A stretch of DNA of 34,579 nucleotides from an uncultured Bacteroidales bacterium (lineage in GTDB: Bacteria; Bacteroidota; Bacteroidia; Bacteroidales; Bacteroidaceae): the NCBI GenBank assembly GCA_902760965.1, contig CACWIN010000019.1, forward strand, positions 1 to 34,579. The letters are read 5' to 3'. The position numbers were made by a program, and so were the translations under genes. Shown here piece after piece: positions 8,601 to 15,322 of this stretch. The stretch's first letter is position 1. Each line of letters opens with the position of its first letter. The notes beneath the pieces were generated by a model. The model ran no database searches. It was not told the DNA's origin and was given only the letters and a program-made list of their open reading frames with translations.

Positions 8601-9431
8601 ACCGATTCCGTAAAGAACGGTGAGTTCAGCTTTACGTTCCCTGTTCCGCTTGACATAAACTATTCGGGCGATGACGGCAAGATAATACTGTATGCCCAGT
8701 CAAGCGAATATACTGCAAACGGTTCGTTCAGTGCTTTCACGGTTGGCGGTACTTATCCCAATCTGGAGAATGATTTTAAAGGCCCCGATATCAAGCTGTA
8801 TCTTAACACGCCGTCGTTCCAGTATGGCGGAAACGTAAACAAGACTCCAACGCTTGTTGTGGAACTGTCTGACAGTTCCGGTTTGAATACATCGGGCAAC
8901 GGATTGGGACACGATATCCTGCTGGTTATTGACAATAATCCCAACTGGACCTGGACGCTTAACAGCAACTTTGTACAGACCAATGGTGACTATACCAGGG
9001 GTATGCTCACATTCAACATACCGGAACTGCCGGAGGGTAAGCATACGCTTATGCTCAGAGCGTGGGATATGATGAACAATTCATCGACGGTATATCTTGG
9101 CTTTAAGGTGGTCAATGACCTGGAGCCCAAGTTCAAGATTGATGTTACAAAGAGTCCGGCCAGGGAGAGTACGGAGTTTGTCATAACGCACGACCGTCCC
9201 GGTCAGCAGGCAAACGTGACTGTTCAGGTATCGGACATGACAGGAACACTGCAGTGGACGGCATCGGTACAGGATTCGGGCCAGAGTGGGGTGACGGTCA
9301 TTCAGTGGAACCTGCACGGCAATTCCGGACACCGTATGCAACCCGGTCTGTATCTGGTAAAAGCTATGGTGGGAACCCCTGACGGTGCCGGTTCTACAGC
9401 ATCGTGCAAGCTGGTAATAGTGGGAAAATAA
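5691..9431 (+). CDS. porU: T9SS sortase PorU (gingipain-type C25 peptidase)
   Basis: PorU is the cell-surface sortase of the type IX secretion system. It removes the C-terminal sorting domain of cargo proteins and joins them to anionic lipopolysaccharide. The 1246-residue product starts at TTG 5691, supported because this start, and not a later ATG, gives a full signal peptide (MRFLRSIVFLLVSLLLS..., cut after AQ). The C25 caspase-like domain holds the catalytic His in NYSGHGSTE (H753) and Cys in WITASCDIAPF (C786). A C-terminal beta-domain (MQPGLYLVKA) resembles a T9SS sorting domain, as in known PorU proteins. It lies seven bases after the FAH gene and 32 bases before porV; porU-porV adjacency is common in Bacteroidetes. 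Confidence 0.93.
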   Translation: MRFLRSIVFLLVSLLLSVGMMAQRSGFMDSGWQTVTVDSLPPLCTFSIPLDGDWQDSAYSVNIEYPELIKINESDLKRWKMEEFKIPSWPKVDTFVGVSHKKATLDVSFVPLINRDGQLYVIDSYKFVVNSDAFVSQTLPRLGITEPRYTYSSVLSSGRWVKIRVSQSGVYKLTNSALRSMGFNDPAKVRLYGYGGAVLPETDLQNLADDLPEQPLWRTDGYALFYAQGPVSWKRYGKGFTHQVNTYSDWGYYFLTDATHGTPAGFDESACDSLIGRLIDTYPDYYVYDPDEFSWYNSGRRMFEAYDYANGNNRVYKFSLSGIYPDSVQVTVAYSASGSNQSRLNVFVNDAQTGTMTIGGTSGNNVATVKEQTFLSRGQFGDENTIRLVHDLQSGTSGHLDFIRLNFKRKLALTGSGTVFRTDRNVNASSFSISGTNADVIVWKCSSEGKWSIVPSSFLNGTTTTLSASFNADDMLVAVNPNGSFPEPQVVGEVRNQNLHGLDSIDMVIVVPASDKLTAQAERLAQVHSTFDSLKVAVVRADVIYNEFSSGTPDATAIRRFMKMLYDRGQEGLAPSYLLLMGGGVWDNRMHSGEWKGCTPDDYLLCYESYNSLSHTESYVMEDYYGLLDDSEGKNLLSEKVDVGVGRIPVTSAAQAKGKVDQLVDYITGKYRGSWTNRILVLGDDGDNNIHMRDADEVAGIYESVNPAVNVRKVFWDAYNMEVSASYNGYPAVRKYLLEQFKEGALIVNYSGHGSTEVLSHELVLNKADMSELRSNHLPFWITASCDIAPFDSPLSSLGMNLFNNSQGGAIGMLSTTRTVFASLNITINRAFSKYVLAYSPQGVPYSVGDALRLAKNDLVTTGGNTDMSANKLHFVLLGDPALRLALPRMTAVVDSLTDMSGAKTTAAQAGAVIQAHGHIEFAGKKVDGFNGSLSGTVFDSERMITCNDNLKTADEPFQFMYRDRILYSGTDSVKNGEFSFTFPVPLDINYSGDDGKIILYAQSSEYTANGSFSAFTVGGTYPNLENDFKGPDIKLYLNTPSFQYGGNVNKTPTLVVELSDSSGLNTSGNGLGHDILLVIDNNPNWTWTLNSNFVQTNGDYTRGMLTFNIPELPEGKHTLMLRAWDMMNNSSTVYLGFKVVNDLEPKFKIDVTKSPARESTEFVITHDRPGQQANVTVQVSDMTGTLQWTASVQDSGQSGVTVIQWNLHGNSGHRMQPGLYLVKAMVGTPDGAGSTASCKLVIVGK

Positions 9432-9463
9432 TACAATAAATACCTTGATTCGCAGTTAATAAT

Positions 9464-10699
9464 ATGATGAAACGCTTTATTACATACATACTTCTGGCTG
9501 CCGGACTGATTGTTCCGGTTCAGTCAGTCTTTGCACAAAGCGATGAAAAGAAACTGTTCAATCCCGTATATACGGGCGTTACATCGCTTTCCATTGCTCC
9601 CGATTCAAGAGCGGGTGCACTTGGTGACGTGGGATGTGCCACTGACCCTTATCTGGACAACAACAGCCAGTATTGGAATCCTTCAAAATATCCGTTCACT
9701 AACAGTCAGGCCGGAGTTTCGCTGTGCTATACACCGTGGCTGCGCAAGCTGGTAAGTGATATTGACCTGGCAAACCTGACCGGCTTTTACAAGTTGGATG
9801 ATTACTCTGCATTGAGCGCTTCGCTTACCTATTTTTCGCTTGGCGACGTATATGTGATTGACGGATCGGGCGTTGGAACCAGCAATATCATTATCCATCC
9901 CTATGAGATGGCTGTCGATTTTGACTATTCGCGCAAGTTGTCCGAGAACTTTTCGGCCGCAGTAGGTATGCGTTTCATCTACTCGGACCTGCAGTACAAT
10001 TATGAGGACGATGTATTCCCGGGTAAGGCTTTTTCGGCCGATATATCCATGTATTACAACAATTACATCGGGGTTGGCAGGCGTGACTGTCTGCTGGGTC
10101 TGGGTTTGAACGCATCGAACATAGGTAGCAAGATATCGTATGACGGCGGTCAGACCAATGAGTTCATACCAACCAACCTGCGTTTGGGCGTTTCGCTTAC
10201 CGTGCCTATTGACGAGTATAACTCATTCTCAATAAGTGCCGATGCCAACAAGCTTATGGTTCCCACAAAACCCACTTACAAGCAGTTTATGAACGAGGTT
10301 CATCCCGGCGAGGATGATACTGACCTGACCAATATATCGGAATATAACCAGTGGCTGGCATCGACAGGCTACAATGAAATGTCGCCTATTGCGGGCATTT
10401 TCAAGTCATTCAGTGATGCTCCCGGTGGTTTTGAGGAGGAGCTTAGGGAGATTTACTGGGGTGTAGGTGCTGAGTACAATTACAATGACCAGTTCTTCCT
10501 TCGCGGAGGTTATCATTACGAGAACGAGTATAAGGGTAACCGCAAGTACTTTACCATAGGCGCCGGATTCAGGATGAACGTGTTCTCGCTTGATGCGGCT
10601 TATCTGGTATCGACCGCACAGAGCAATCCTCTGGACCAGACTTTGCGTTTTACCCTGTCGTTTGATATGGACGGCATTAAACAGATTTTTGGCCGATGA
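9464..10699 (+). CDS. porV: T9SS outer-membrane shuttle protein PorV (LptO)
   Basis: PorV is a FadL-like outer-membrane beta-barrel that takes cargo from the translocon and delivers it to PorU at the cell surface. The 411-residue protein starts MMKRFITYILLAAGLIVPVQSVFAQ, a clear signal peptide. The mature N-terminus has the PorV signature VTSLSIAPDSRAGALGDVGCATD and then NSQYWNPSKYPF. The remainder alternates amphipathic beta-strands (YSRKLSENFSAAVGMRFIYS, FFLRGGYHYENEYKGNRKYF). The last strand ends TLRFTLSFDMDGIKQIFGR. Its stop overlaps the ispF start by four bases (ATGA), which implies translational coupling. Confidence 0.94.
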   Translation: MMKRFITYILLAAGLIVPVQSVFAQSDEKKLFNPVYTGVTSLSIAPDSRAGALGDVGCATDPYLDNNSQYWNPSKYPFTNSQAGVSLCYTPWLRKLVSDIDLANLTGFYKLDDYSALSASLTYFSLGDVYVIDGSGVGTSNIIIHPYEMAVDFDYSRKLSENFSAAVGMRFIYSDLQYNYEDDVFPGKAFSADISMYYNNYIGVGRRDCLLGLGLNASNIGSKISYDGGQTNEFIPTNLRLGVSLTVPIDEYNSFSISADANKLMVPTKPTYKQFMNEVHPGEDDTDLTNISEYNQWLASTGYNEMSPIAGIFKSFSDAPGGFEEELREIYWGVGAEYNYNDQFFLRGGYHYENEYKGNRKYFTIGAGFRMNVFSLDAAYLVSTAQSNPLDQTLRFTLSFDMDGIKQIFGR

Positions 10700-11220
10700 C
10701 AAACATTCGCGTAGGATACGGATTTGACGTTCACCGTCTGGTGGAGGGACGTGATTTGTGGATAGGAGGGATAAAGATAGAGCATACCCTTGGCCTGCTT
10801 GGACACTCCGATGCCGATGTGCTTATCCATGCCATTTGCGATGCTCTGCTGGGTGCCGCAACGTTGCGTGACATAGGTTATAACTTTCCTGATACGGATA
10901 TGCAGTACAAGGACATTGACAGCAAGATACTGCTTAAACGTACCGTTGACCTGCTTGCTTCAAAAGGATGGCAGGTGGTGAATGTCGATGCAACTGTCTG
11001 TGCCGAGCGTCCCAAACTCAATCCGCACATCCCCGAAATGCAGCGCGTAATGGCTCAGGTCATGGGCATCGGTCCCGACCAGCTTTCAATCAAAGCAACT
11101 ACTACCGAGAAGCTTGGCTTTACCGGCCGCGAAGAAGGCATCTCTGCTCACGCCGTCGCTCTAATCGAGGGGCACAAAGAGGGGCACAAAGGGGACGGTT
11201 CTTTTTGTGCCCCTGTTTAA
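10696..11220 (+). CDS. ispF: 2-C-methyl-D-erythritol 2,4-cyclodiphosphate synthase with repeat-encoded tail
   Basis: IspF converts CDP-methylerythritol 2-phosphate to methylerythritol cyclodiphosphate in the MEP isoprenoid pathway. The metal ligands are seen in GYGFDVHRL (Asp and His) and the conserved GHSDADVLIHA block follows. The C-terminal substrate loop ATTTEKLGFTGREEGISAHAV is complete. The enzyme fold should end near AVALI at about residue 157. The last 16-17 residues (EGHKEGHKGDGSFCAPV) are encoded by a tandem 12-base duplication and the left arm of an inverted repeat, and are not part of the family. dxr, an earlier step of the same pathway, lies at 18038. Confidence 0.95.
   Translation: MTNIRVGYGFDVHRLVEGRDLWIGGIKIEHTLGLLGHSDADVLIHAICDALLGAATLRDIGYNFPDTDMQYKDIDSKILLKRTVDLLASKGWQVVNVDATVCAERPKLNPHIPEMQRVMAQVMGIGPDQLSIKATTTEKLGFTGREEGISAHAVALIEGHKEGHKGDGSFCAPV
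11167..11190 (+). repeat. Tandem 12-base duplication at the 3' end of ispF
   Basis: GAGGGGCACAAA occurs twice back to back (11167-11178 and 11179-11190) and encodes EGHK-EGHK. The second copy is the outer end of the inverted-repeat arm. The nadD side has only one copy, so the duplication is specific to the ispF end. Confidence 0.85.
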
Positions 11221-11286
11221 AGGTATCCTTAACGAGCTTTTTGTCACTTAGGGGCACAAAAAGAACCGTCCCCTTTGTGCCCCTCT
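11178..11286. repeat. Perfect inverted-repeat element (REPIN-like) between ispF and nadD
   Basis: Arms 11178-11214 and 11250-11286 are exact reverse complements (37 bases each) around a 35-base spacer. Each arm is itself a hairpin: GGGGCACAAA at 11181-11190 pairs with TTTGTGCCCC at 11204-11213 around the loop GGGGACGGTTCTT. Two oppositely oriented short palindromes are the layout of REP doublets (REPINs), which are mobilised in trans by RAYT (IS200-like) transposases. No transposase is present in this window. I recall similar GGGGACGGTTCTTTTTGTG repeats from other genomes but cannot verify that here. The element could also act as a bidirectional terminator for the two convergent genes. Confidence 0.85.
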
Positions 11287-11831
11287 AGAACTGATGGGGG
11301 GACAAGTTCGTCAATGGGTTCCCCGTTTTTGATCATTTGGCGGATTTGGGTGGATGAGATATCCATCAGGGGACAGTCAAGCAGAGTCACACCATTTGGC
11401 AGAGTACCAATCTCAAATCCTTTGCGGGGATAGACAATTATACTGTAATTTCCGAGTATGTAATCCGATTCACGCCAGTTGTGGAACTTGACCCAATTGT
11501 CGGCGCCGATGGTAAGAATGAATTCACGTTCAGGGAAATCGGCACTTATGTGACGTAATGTGTTGGCTGTGTAAGAGGGCTTGGGCAGACTGAACTCATA
11601 GTCCGATGCAAACACGTGCTCCATATCTTTGACTGCCGCAGCAACCATATCGTAGCGCAGACGGTCATCAGGCAGTTCCTGATCCTTTTTCCACGGATTG
11701 CAGGGGGTTATGAGCATCCAAACCTCATCGGCCAGTCCTTGTTCCAGCACGCTTTTGACAATAGCCAGATGACCATTGTGCAGAGGATTGAAAGTACCTC
11801 CAAACAGTGCTGTCCTGATACGCTCAGACAT
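11244..11831 (-). CDS. nadD: Nicotinate-nucleotide adenylyltransferase with repeat-encoded tail
   Basis: NadD adenylates nicotinate mononucleotide to deamido-NAD in NAD biosynthesis. The start is the ATG at 11831 (MSERIRTALFGGTFNPLHNG), giving 195 residues; an upstream extension to 11879 would overlap gmk by 56 bases and precedes the family start. Motifs are GGTFNPLHNGH (nucleotide binding) and the SSTQIRQMI signature (ISSTxIR). The family normally ends with a short helix after the LVPPSV segment. Here the protein continues LEGHKGDGSFCAPK, encoded by the right arm of the inverted repeat, so the native end seems to be replaced. Its start overlaps the gmk stop by eight bases. Confidence 0.93.
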   Translation of the reverse strand: MSERIRTALFGGTFNPLHNGHLAIVKSVLEQGLADEVWMLITPCNPWKKDQELPDDRLRYDMVAAAVKDMEHVFASDYEFSLPKPSYTANTLRHISADFPEREFILTIGADNWVKFHNWRESDYILGNYSIIVYPRKGFEIGTLPNGVTLLDCPLMDISSTQIRQMIKNGEPIDELVPPSVLEGHKGDGSFCAPK

Positions 11832-12393
11832 TAAGGAATGACTTGATTGTAGATAAAGCTTTTTGCTGTGCCTCCTCAAGGTTGTCGTTCACAATCACGA
11901 CATCAAAACGGGGGCTGAAGGTTAGTTCGTAGCTGGCCTTGGCCACACGCTTGGCAATCATCTCAGGGCTGTCGGTGCCGCGTAGCTTGAGACGGCGCTC
12001 CAGCTCCTGGACCGATGGCGGCTGAATGAAAATTGACAGAGCCTGCTCTCCATAGTATTCCTTTATGTTGCAGCCACCGGCCACATCAACATCAAACACC
12101 ACGTTCATGCCCTCATCAAGACGTTTCTCAACCTGCTCTTTAAGAGTTCCGTAAAAACAGCCGGAATAGACCTCCTCATATTCCAGGAAATCACCTTTTG
12201 CAATGCGGGCGCGGAACTCATCGGTTGTAAGGAAAAAATACTCCACACCGTTCTGCTCGGTACCACGTGGCGCACGGCTGGTGGCCGATATGGAGAACAC
12301 CATCTTGAGCTCGGGGTGGGTGAGCAGCCAGTTAACTATGGTTGACTTGCCTGAACCTGACGGGGCTGAGAATATAAGACATTTTCCGCGCAT
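11824..12393 (-). CDS. gmk: Guanylate kinase
   Basis: Guanylate kinase phosphorylates GMP to GDP using ATP. The P-loop is SAPSGSGKST (residues 9-18), followed by the GMP-binding segments SISATSRAPRGTEQNG and VEYFFLTTDEF, and the FDVDVAGG strand. The start chosen is the ATG at 12393 (189 residues, MRGKCLIFSAPSG); an in-frame TTG two codons upstream is less likely. It is the middle gene of the yicC-gmk-nadD unit, nine bases after yicC and overlapping nadD by eight. The yicC-gmk neighbourhood is conserved across bacteria. Confidence 0.95.
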   Translation of the reverse strand: MRGKCLIFSAPSGSGKSTIVNWLLTHPELKMVFSISATSRAPRGTEQNGVEYFFLTTDEFRARIAKGDFLEYEEVYSGCFYGTLKEQVEKRLDEGMNVVFDVDVAGGCNIKEYYGEQALSIFIQPPSVQELERRLKLRGTDSPEMIAKRVAKASYELTFSPRFDVVIVNDNLEEAQQKALSTIKSFLNV

Positions 12394-12402
12394 ACGCAAA
12401 GA

Positions 12403-13278
12403 CTACATTACGTTAAGAACCTGTTCCTTAATCTGCTCCAGCTCGTCTTTCATGCGGACCACAATGTTCTGCATCTCGGCCTGGTTGCTCTTGCTGCCCA
12501 GGGTGTTGATCTCGCGGCCCATTTCCTGAGCAATGAAACCCAGTTTCTTGCCCTGGCCGTGACCCTCCTCAAGAGTCTTTATAAAGTACTCCAAGTGGTT
12601 GCTCAGACGCTGTTTCTCCTCGCTTATGTCAAGCTTTTCAATGTAGAAAATCATCTCCTGCTCAAACCTGTTCTCGTCATAATTTGAGCCAACGGTATTC
12701 TGCATGGAGGTGCGGATGCGTTCCTTGATCTTGGCCACGCGGTCCTGCTCGTATGGCTCCACGGACTTAAGCAGAGCCGATATGTTGGAAATTTTTTCGC
12801 GGAATTTCTTTTCCAGAGGCACCCCTTCGGCCTTGCGGTACTCAACCAGTGCGGCAATTGCCTTGTCAACTGCAACCGATACGGCCTGCCACTCATCATC
12901 GGTGGCCTCTTCCTGCTGGTTTGAACTTACAACCTCGGGCATTCGCAGGATGGCGGTTATGATATCATCGGGTACCTTATAGCTTGTTGAAGAAGCAATG
13001 GATTCAATCTGCTGCAGGTAACTGTTGAACACGGCCTGGTTGATTGTCTGTGCGCCCGATGTATTGGCGGCGTCAATGTAAAGCGAAAAATCAACCTTTC
13101 CGCGTTCCAGAGCAGCGGTTATGCGTGAACGGATATCAAGTTCCTTGTCCCTGTATGCGGGGATAATCTTGGTTGAGATGTCCATTGCCTTGCTGTTCAA
13201 GGATTTTATCTCAACTATCACCTTCCTGTTTCCGGTTTCGGCAGTTGCCTTGCCGTAACCTGTCATTGATTGAATCAT
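12403..13278 (-). CDS. yicC: YicC-family endoribonuclease
   Basis: This is a YicC/YloC family protein, which recent work describes as an RNA endonuclease (the E. coli member acts in small-RNA turnover). The 291-residue length is standard. The N-terminal signature MIQSMTGYGKAT and the VEIKSLNSKAMDISTKIIP block are clear. The C-terminal DUF1732 region is seen in LSNHLEYFIKTLEEGHGQGKKLGFIAQEMGRE and the terminal NTLGSKSNQ segment. It is the first gene of the minus-strand operon with gmk and nadD, and a -7 box lies 23 bases upstream. Confidence 0.93.
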   Translation of the reverse strand: MIQSMTGYGKATAETGNRKVIVEIKSLNSKAMDISTKIIPAYRDKELDIRSRITAALERGKVDFSLYIDAANTSGAQTINQAVFNSYLQQIESIASSTSYKVPDDIITAILRMPEVVSSNQQEEATDDEWQAVSVAVDKAIAALVEYRKAEGVPLEKKFREKISNISALLKSVEPYEQDRVAKIKERIRTSMQNTVGSNYDENRFEQEMIFYIEKLDISEEKQRLSNHLEYFIKTLEEGHGQGKKLGFIAQEMGREINTLGSKSNQAEMQNIVVRMKDELEQIKEQVLNVM

Positions 13279-13300
13279 GCCTGAAAAATTTTTTGTTCTG

Positions 13301-13308
13301 CAAAATTA
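13301..13308 (-). promoter_or_regulatory. Predicted -7 box for the yicC-gmk-nadD operon (minus strand)
   Basis: Read on the minus strand this is TAATTTTG, an exact TAnnTTTG match. The predicted transcript start near 13294 gives a leader of about 16 bases. A minus-strand TTTG at 13334-13337 is 25 bases away, longer than usual. Confidence 0.5.
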
Positions 13309-13310
13309 GT

Positions 13311-13318
13311 TATATTTG
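13311..13318 (+). promoter_or_regulatory. Predicted -7 box for rubrerythrin
   Basis: TATATTTG matches TAnnTTTG exactly. The predicted transcript start near 13325 gives a 33-base leader. The nearest upstream TTTG (13292-13295) is 15 bases away, short for a -33 box. The box is two bases from the oppositely oriented yicC box. Confidence 0.55.
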
Positions 13319-13357
13319 CAGACAGACCATTAACAAACCAATTAATAAAGAAGGATT

Positions 13358-13912
13358 ATGAAAAAGAAATTCATCTGCACCGTATGCGGATACGTACATG
13401 AAGGAGACGAGGCGCCCGAGCGCTGCCCACAGTGTAAAGCACCCAGAGAGAAATTCAAGGAGGTTGTAGAGAACGGTGAATCCCTGCAGTTTGCCTGCGA
13501 GCATATTCTTGGTGACGGTCAGGTTGGATCGGCCGAGATGGTGAATGACCTGCGTATGCAGTTTAACGGCGAATGTAGTGAGGTGGGCATGTATCTTGCC
13601 ATGAGCCGCCAGGCTGACCGCGAGGGGTACCCCGAGGTGGCCGAGGCTTTCAAGCGCTACGCCTTTGAGGAGGCCGAGCATGCCGCAAAGTTTGCCGAGT
13701 TGCTGGGCGAGGTTGTATGGGACACCAAGACCAACTTGGAGAAGCGTATGAAAGCCGAGCACGGAGCATGCGAGGGTAAGCTGGCAATTGCCAAGACCGC
13801 CAAGGCCCAGAATTGGGATGCAATCCATGACACGGTTCATGAGATGGCCAAGGACGAGGCACGTCACGGCAAGGGATTCGAGGCCCTTTACAAGCGCTAT
13901 TTTGGCAAGTAA
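13358..13912 (+). CDS. Reverse-type rubrerythrin (N-terminal rubredoxin domain, C-terminal ferritin-like diiron domain)
   Basis: This is a non-heme iron peroxidase that protects anaerobes from hydrogen peroxide. The rubredoxin-like FeS4 site is at the N-terminus (C7, C10, C23, C26 in CTVCG and CPQCKAP), which is the reverse of classical rubrerythrin order. The four-helix diiron domain follows, with ligand-bearing helices seen in [29 protein letters not shown] and [13 protein letters not shown]. The length of 184 residues fits. It is monocistronic: its own -7 box lies 39 bases upstream and a strong terminator follows. The electron donor cannot be inferred from the neighbours. Confidence 0.93.
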   Translation: MKKKFICTVCGYVHEGDEAPERCPQCKAPREKFKEVVENGESLQFACEHILGDGQVGSAEMVNDLRMQFNGECSEVGMYLAMSRQADREGYPEVAEAFKRYAFEEAEHAAKFAELLGEVVWDTKTNLEKRMKAEHGACEGKLAIAKTAKAQNWDAIHDTVHEMAKDEARHGKGFEALYKRYFGK

Positions 13913-13939
13913 GCGCTAAAGTTTAAGTTAAAACGGAAT

Positions 13940-13983
13940 AAAGGCCGTATCAGGGCAACATTTAGGCCCCGATACGGCCTTTT
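13940..13983 (+). terminator. Intrinsic terminator after rubrerythrin
   Basis: AAAGGCCGTATC at 13940-13951 pairs perfectly with GATACGGCCTTT at 13971-13982 (12 bp). Inner GGG/CCC pairing can extend the stem, and the 3' arm ends in four T residues. Confidence 0.85.
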
Positions 13984-14001
13984 CCTTTAGGAAAAATACC
14001 T

Positions 14002-14009
14002 TATCTTTG
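14002..14009 (+). promoter_or_regulatory. Predicted -7 box for tsaB and downstream genes
   Basis: TATCTTTG matches TAnnTTTG exactly. The predicted transcript start near 14016 leaves only about nine bases before the tsaB ATG. No -33 TTTG lies at the usual distance, which falls in the rubrerythrin terminator. Confidence 0.5.
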
Positions 14010-14024
14010 CAAGTTAATAAGGAT

Positions 14025-14714
14025 ATGAGCGTAATATTGCACATAGAGTCAGCTACCGATGGATGTTCGGTGGCGGTAAGTGATGAGGGTCAGCTGGTAT
14101 TTGACAAGGCTGACCATGAGGGTCATAACAATGCAGTCTCACTGGGCGTACTGGTTGATGAGGCCCTGTCGTTGGTTGACAGCCGCGGTCTTAAACTTGA
14201 TGCCGTGTCGGTGAGCGAAGGTCCCGGATCATATACCGGCCTGCGTATAGGCGTGTCAATGGCCAAAGGCGTTTGCTACGGCCGTGGTCTCAAACTTATA
14301 TCGGTCTCAACCCTTAAACTGCTGTGCGTGCAACCGCTGCTCTCTCTGGAACTGCCCGATGACGCTCTGCTTTGCCCCATGATTGACGCCCGCCGTATGG
14401 AGGTTTACAGCGCTGTTTATGACCGTGCCTTGAACGAGGTTCGTAAGATTCAGGCCGATATTGTAACCCCCGATACATACCTGGAGTATCTGGAAAAGCA
14501 TCCGGTCTGGTTTATGGGCAACGGTGCCGCCAAGTGCCGCGAGACAATAAACCATCCCAACGCGCATTTCCTGGAGGACATAAATCCAGAGGCCCGTTGG
14601 ATGTTCCCGCTTGCAGAGCAGTCGTTCAACAGGGAGGAGTTCCGTGACGTGGCCTACTTTGAGCCCTATTATCTTAAGGATTTTATAGCTGTTAAACCTA
14701 AAAAACTGGTTTGA
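14025..14714 (+). CDS. tsaB: tRNA threonylcarbamoyladenosine biosynthesis protein TsaB
   Basis: TsaB is the inactive ASKHA-fold partner that assembles with TsaD and TsaE to make t6A at position 37 of ANN-decoding tRNAs. The start is the ATG at 14025 (229 residues, MSVILHIESATDGCSVAV). An upstream in-frame TTG at 14007 lies inside the -7 box and is rejected. Landmarks are VSVSEGPGSYTGLRIG and the following GVSMAKGVCYG helix. The stop shares one base with the next start (TGATG), so the DUF4290 gene is probably translationally coupled. Confidence 0.92.
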   Translation: MSVILHIESATDGCSVAVSDEGQLVFDKADHEGHNNAVSLGVLVDEALSLVDSRGLKLDAVSVSEGPGSYTGLRIGVSMAKGVCYGRGLKLISVSTLKLLCVQPLLSLELPDDALLCPMIDARRMEVYSAVYDRALNEVRKIQADIVTPDTYLEYLEKHPVWFMGNGAAKCRETINHPNAHFLEDINPEARWMFPLAEQSFNREEFRDVAYFEPYYLKDFIAVKPKKLV

Positions 14715-15316
14715 TGAACTACAATACACAACGTGAAAAAATGCCTATGCCCGAGTACGGCCGTGCCGTTCAGGAGATGGTGGAGTATGCCGTAACCATC
14801 CCGGACCGCGCCGAACGTCAGCATTGTGCAAATACAATCATCAACATAATGGGAAGCATGTTTCCCACGCTCAGGGATGTACCTGACTTTCAGGGCAAAC
14901 TGTGGGATCATCTGGCTTTCATGTCGGACTACAAACTGGATATAGACTACCCGGTTGAGATAACCCGACTGGAAAAGACCCAGCAAAAGCCGGAGCACAT
15001 AGACTATCCGGCCGGTGATATACGCTACCGTCATTATGGACACATACTGCCTTCGTTGGTAAAGGTTGCCGTCGATATGCCCGAAGGTCCCGAACGCAGC
15101 CAGCTAGTACGTCTGCTTGCCGTCCAGATGAAAAAGGACCTTTTGACCTGGAACAAGGAGATGGTAAGTGACGAGCGCATTGCCGAAGACCTGGCATACT
15201 TTTCACACGGAAAGTTAAGCCTGCAGGAGGGTGACCTGAACGTTCAGTTTGCCCAGGCTCCGCCCCAGCAGCGCGGCCAGCAGCATGGAAAGAAAAAGAA
15301 CAAACGCCGATATTAA
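14714..15316 (+). CDS. DUF4290 family protein (Bacteroidetes-specific, function unknown)
   Basis: I recognise the DUF4290 family, which is confined to Bacteroidetes and has no assigned function. The 200-residue protein starts at the ATG overlapping the tsaB stop (MNYNTQREKMPMPEYGR). Family-like segments are the N-terminal YNTQREKMPMPEYGRAVQEM and HYGHILPSLVKVAVDMPEG. It is soluble and helical, with a basic, Gln-rich C-terminus (QQRGQQHGKKKNKRRY) that could contact nucleic acid; that last point is inference. murA begins six bases after its stop, so it may belong to a wall or tRNA housekeeping operon. Confidence 0.85.
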   Translation: MNYNTQREKMPMPEYGRAVQEMVEYAVTIPDRAERQHCANTIINIMGSMFPTLRDVPDFQGKLWDHLAFMSDYKLDIDYPVEITRLEKTQQKPEHIDYPAGDIRYRHYGHILPSLVKVAVDMPEGPERSQLVRLLAVQMKKDLLTWNKEMVSDERIAEDLAYFSHGKLSLQEGDLNVQFAQAPPQQRGQQHGKKKNKRRY

Positions 15317-15322
15317 GCCGCT

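Noticed and set aside
11832-11879. Extended NadD start at 11879
   Set aside because: The extra residues precede the family start and would overlap gmk by 56 bases instead of eight.
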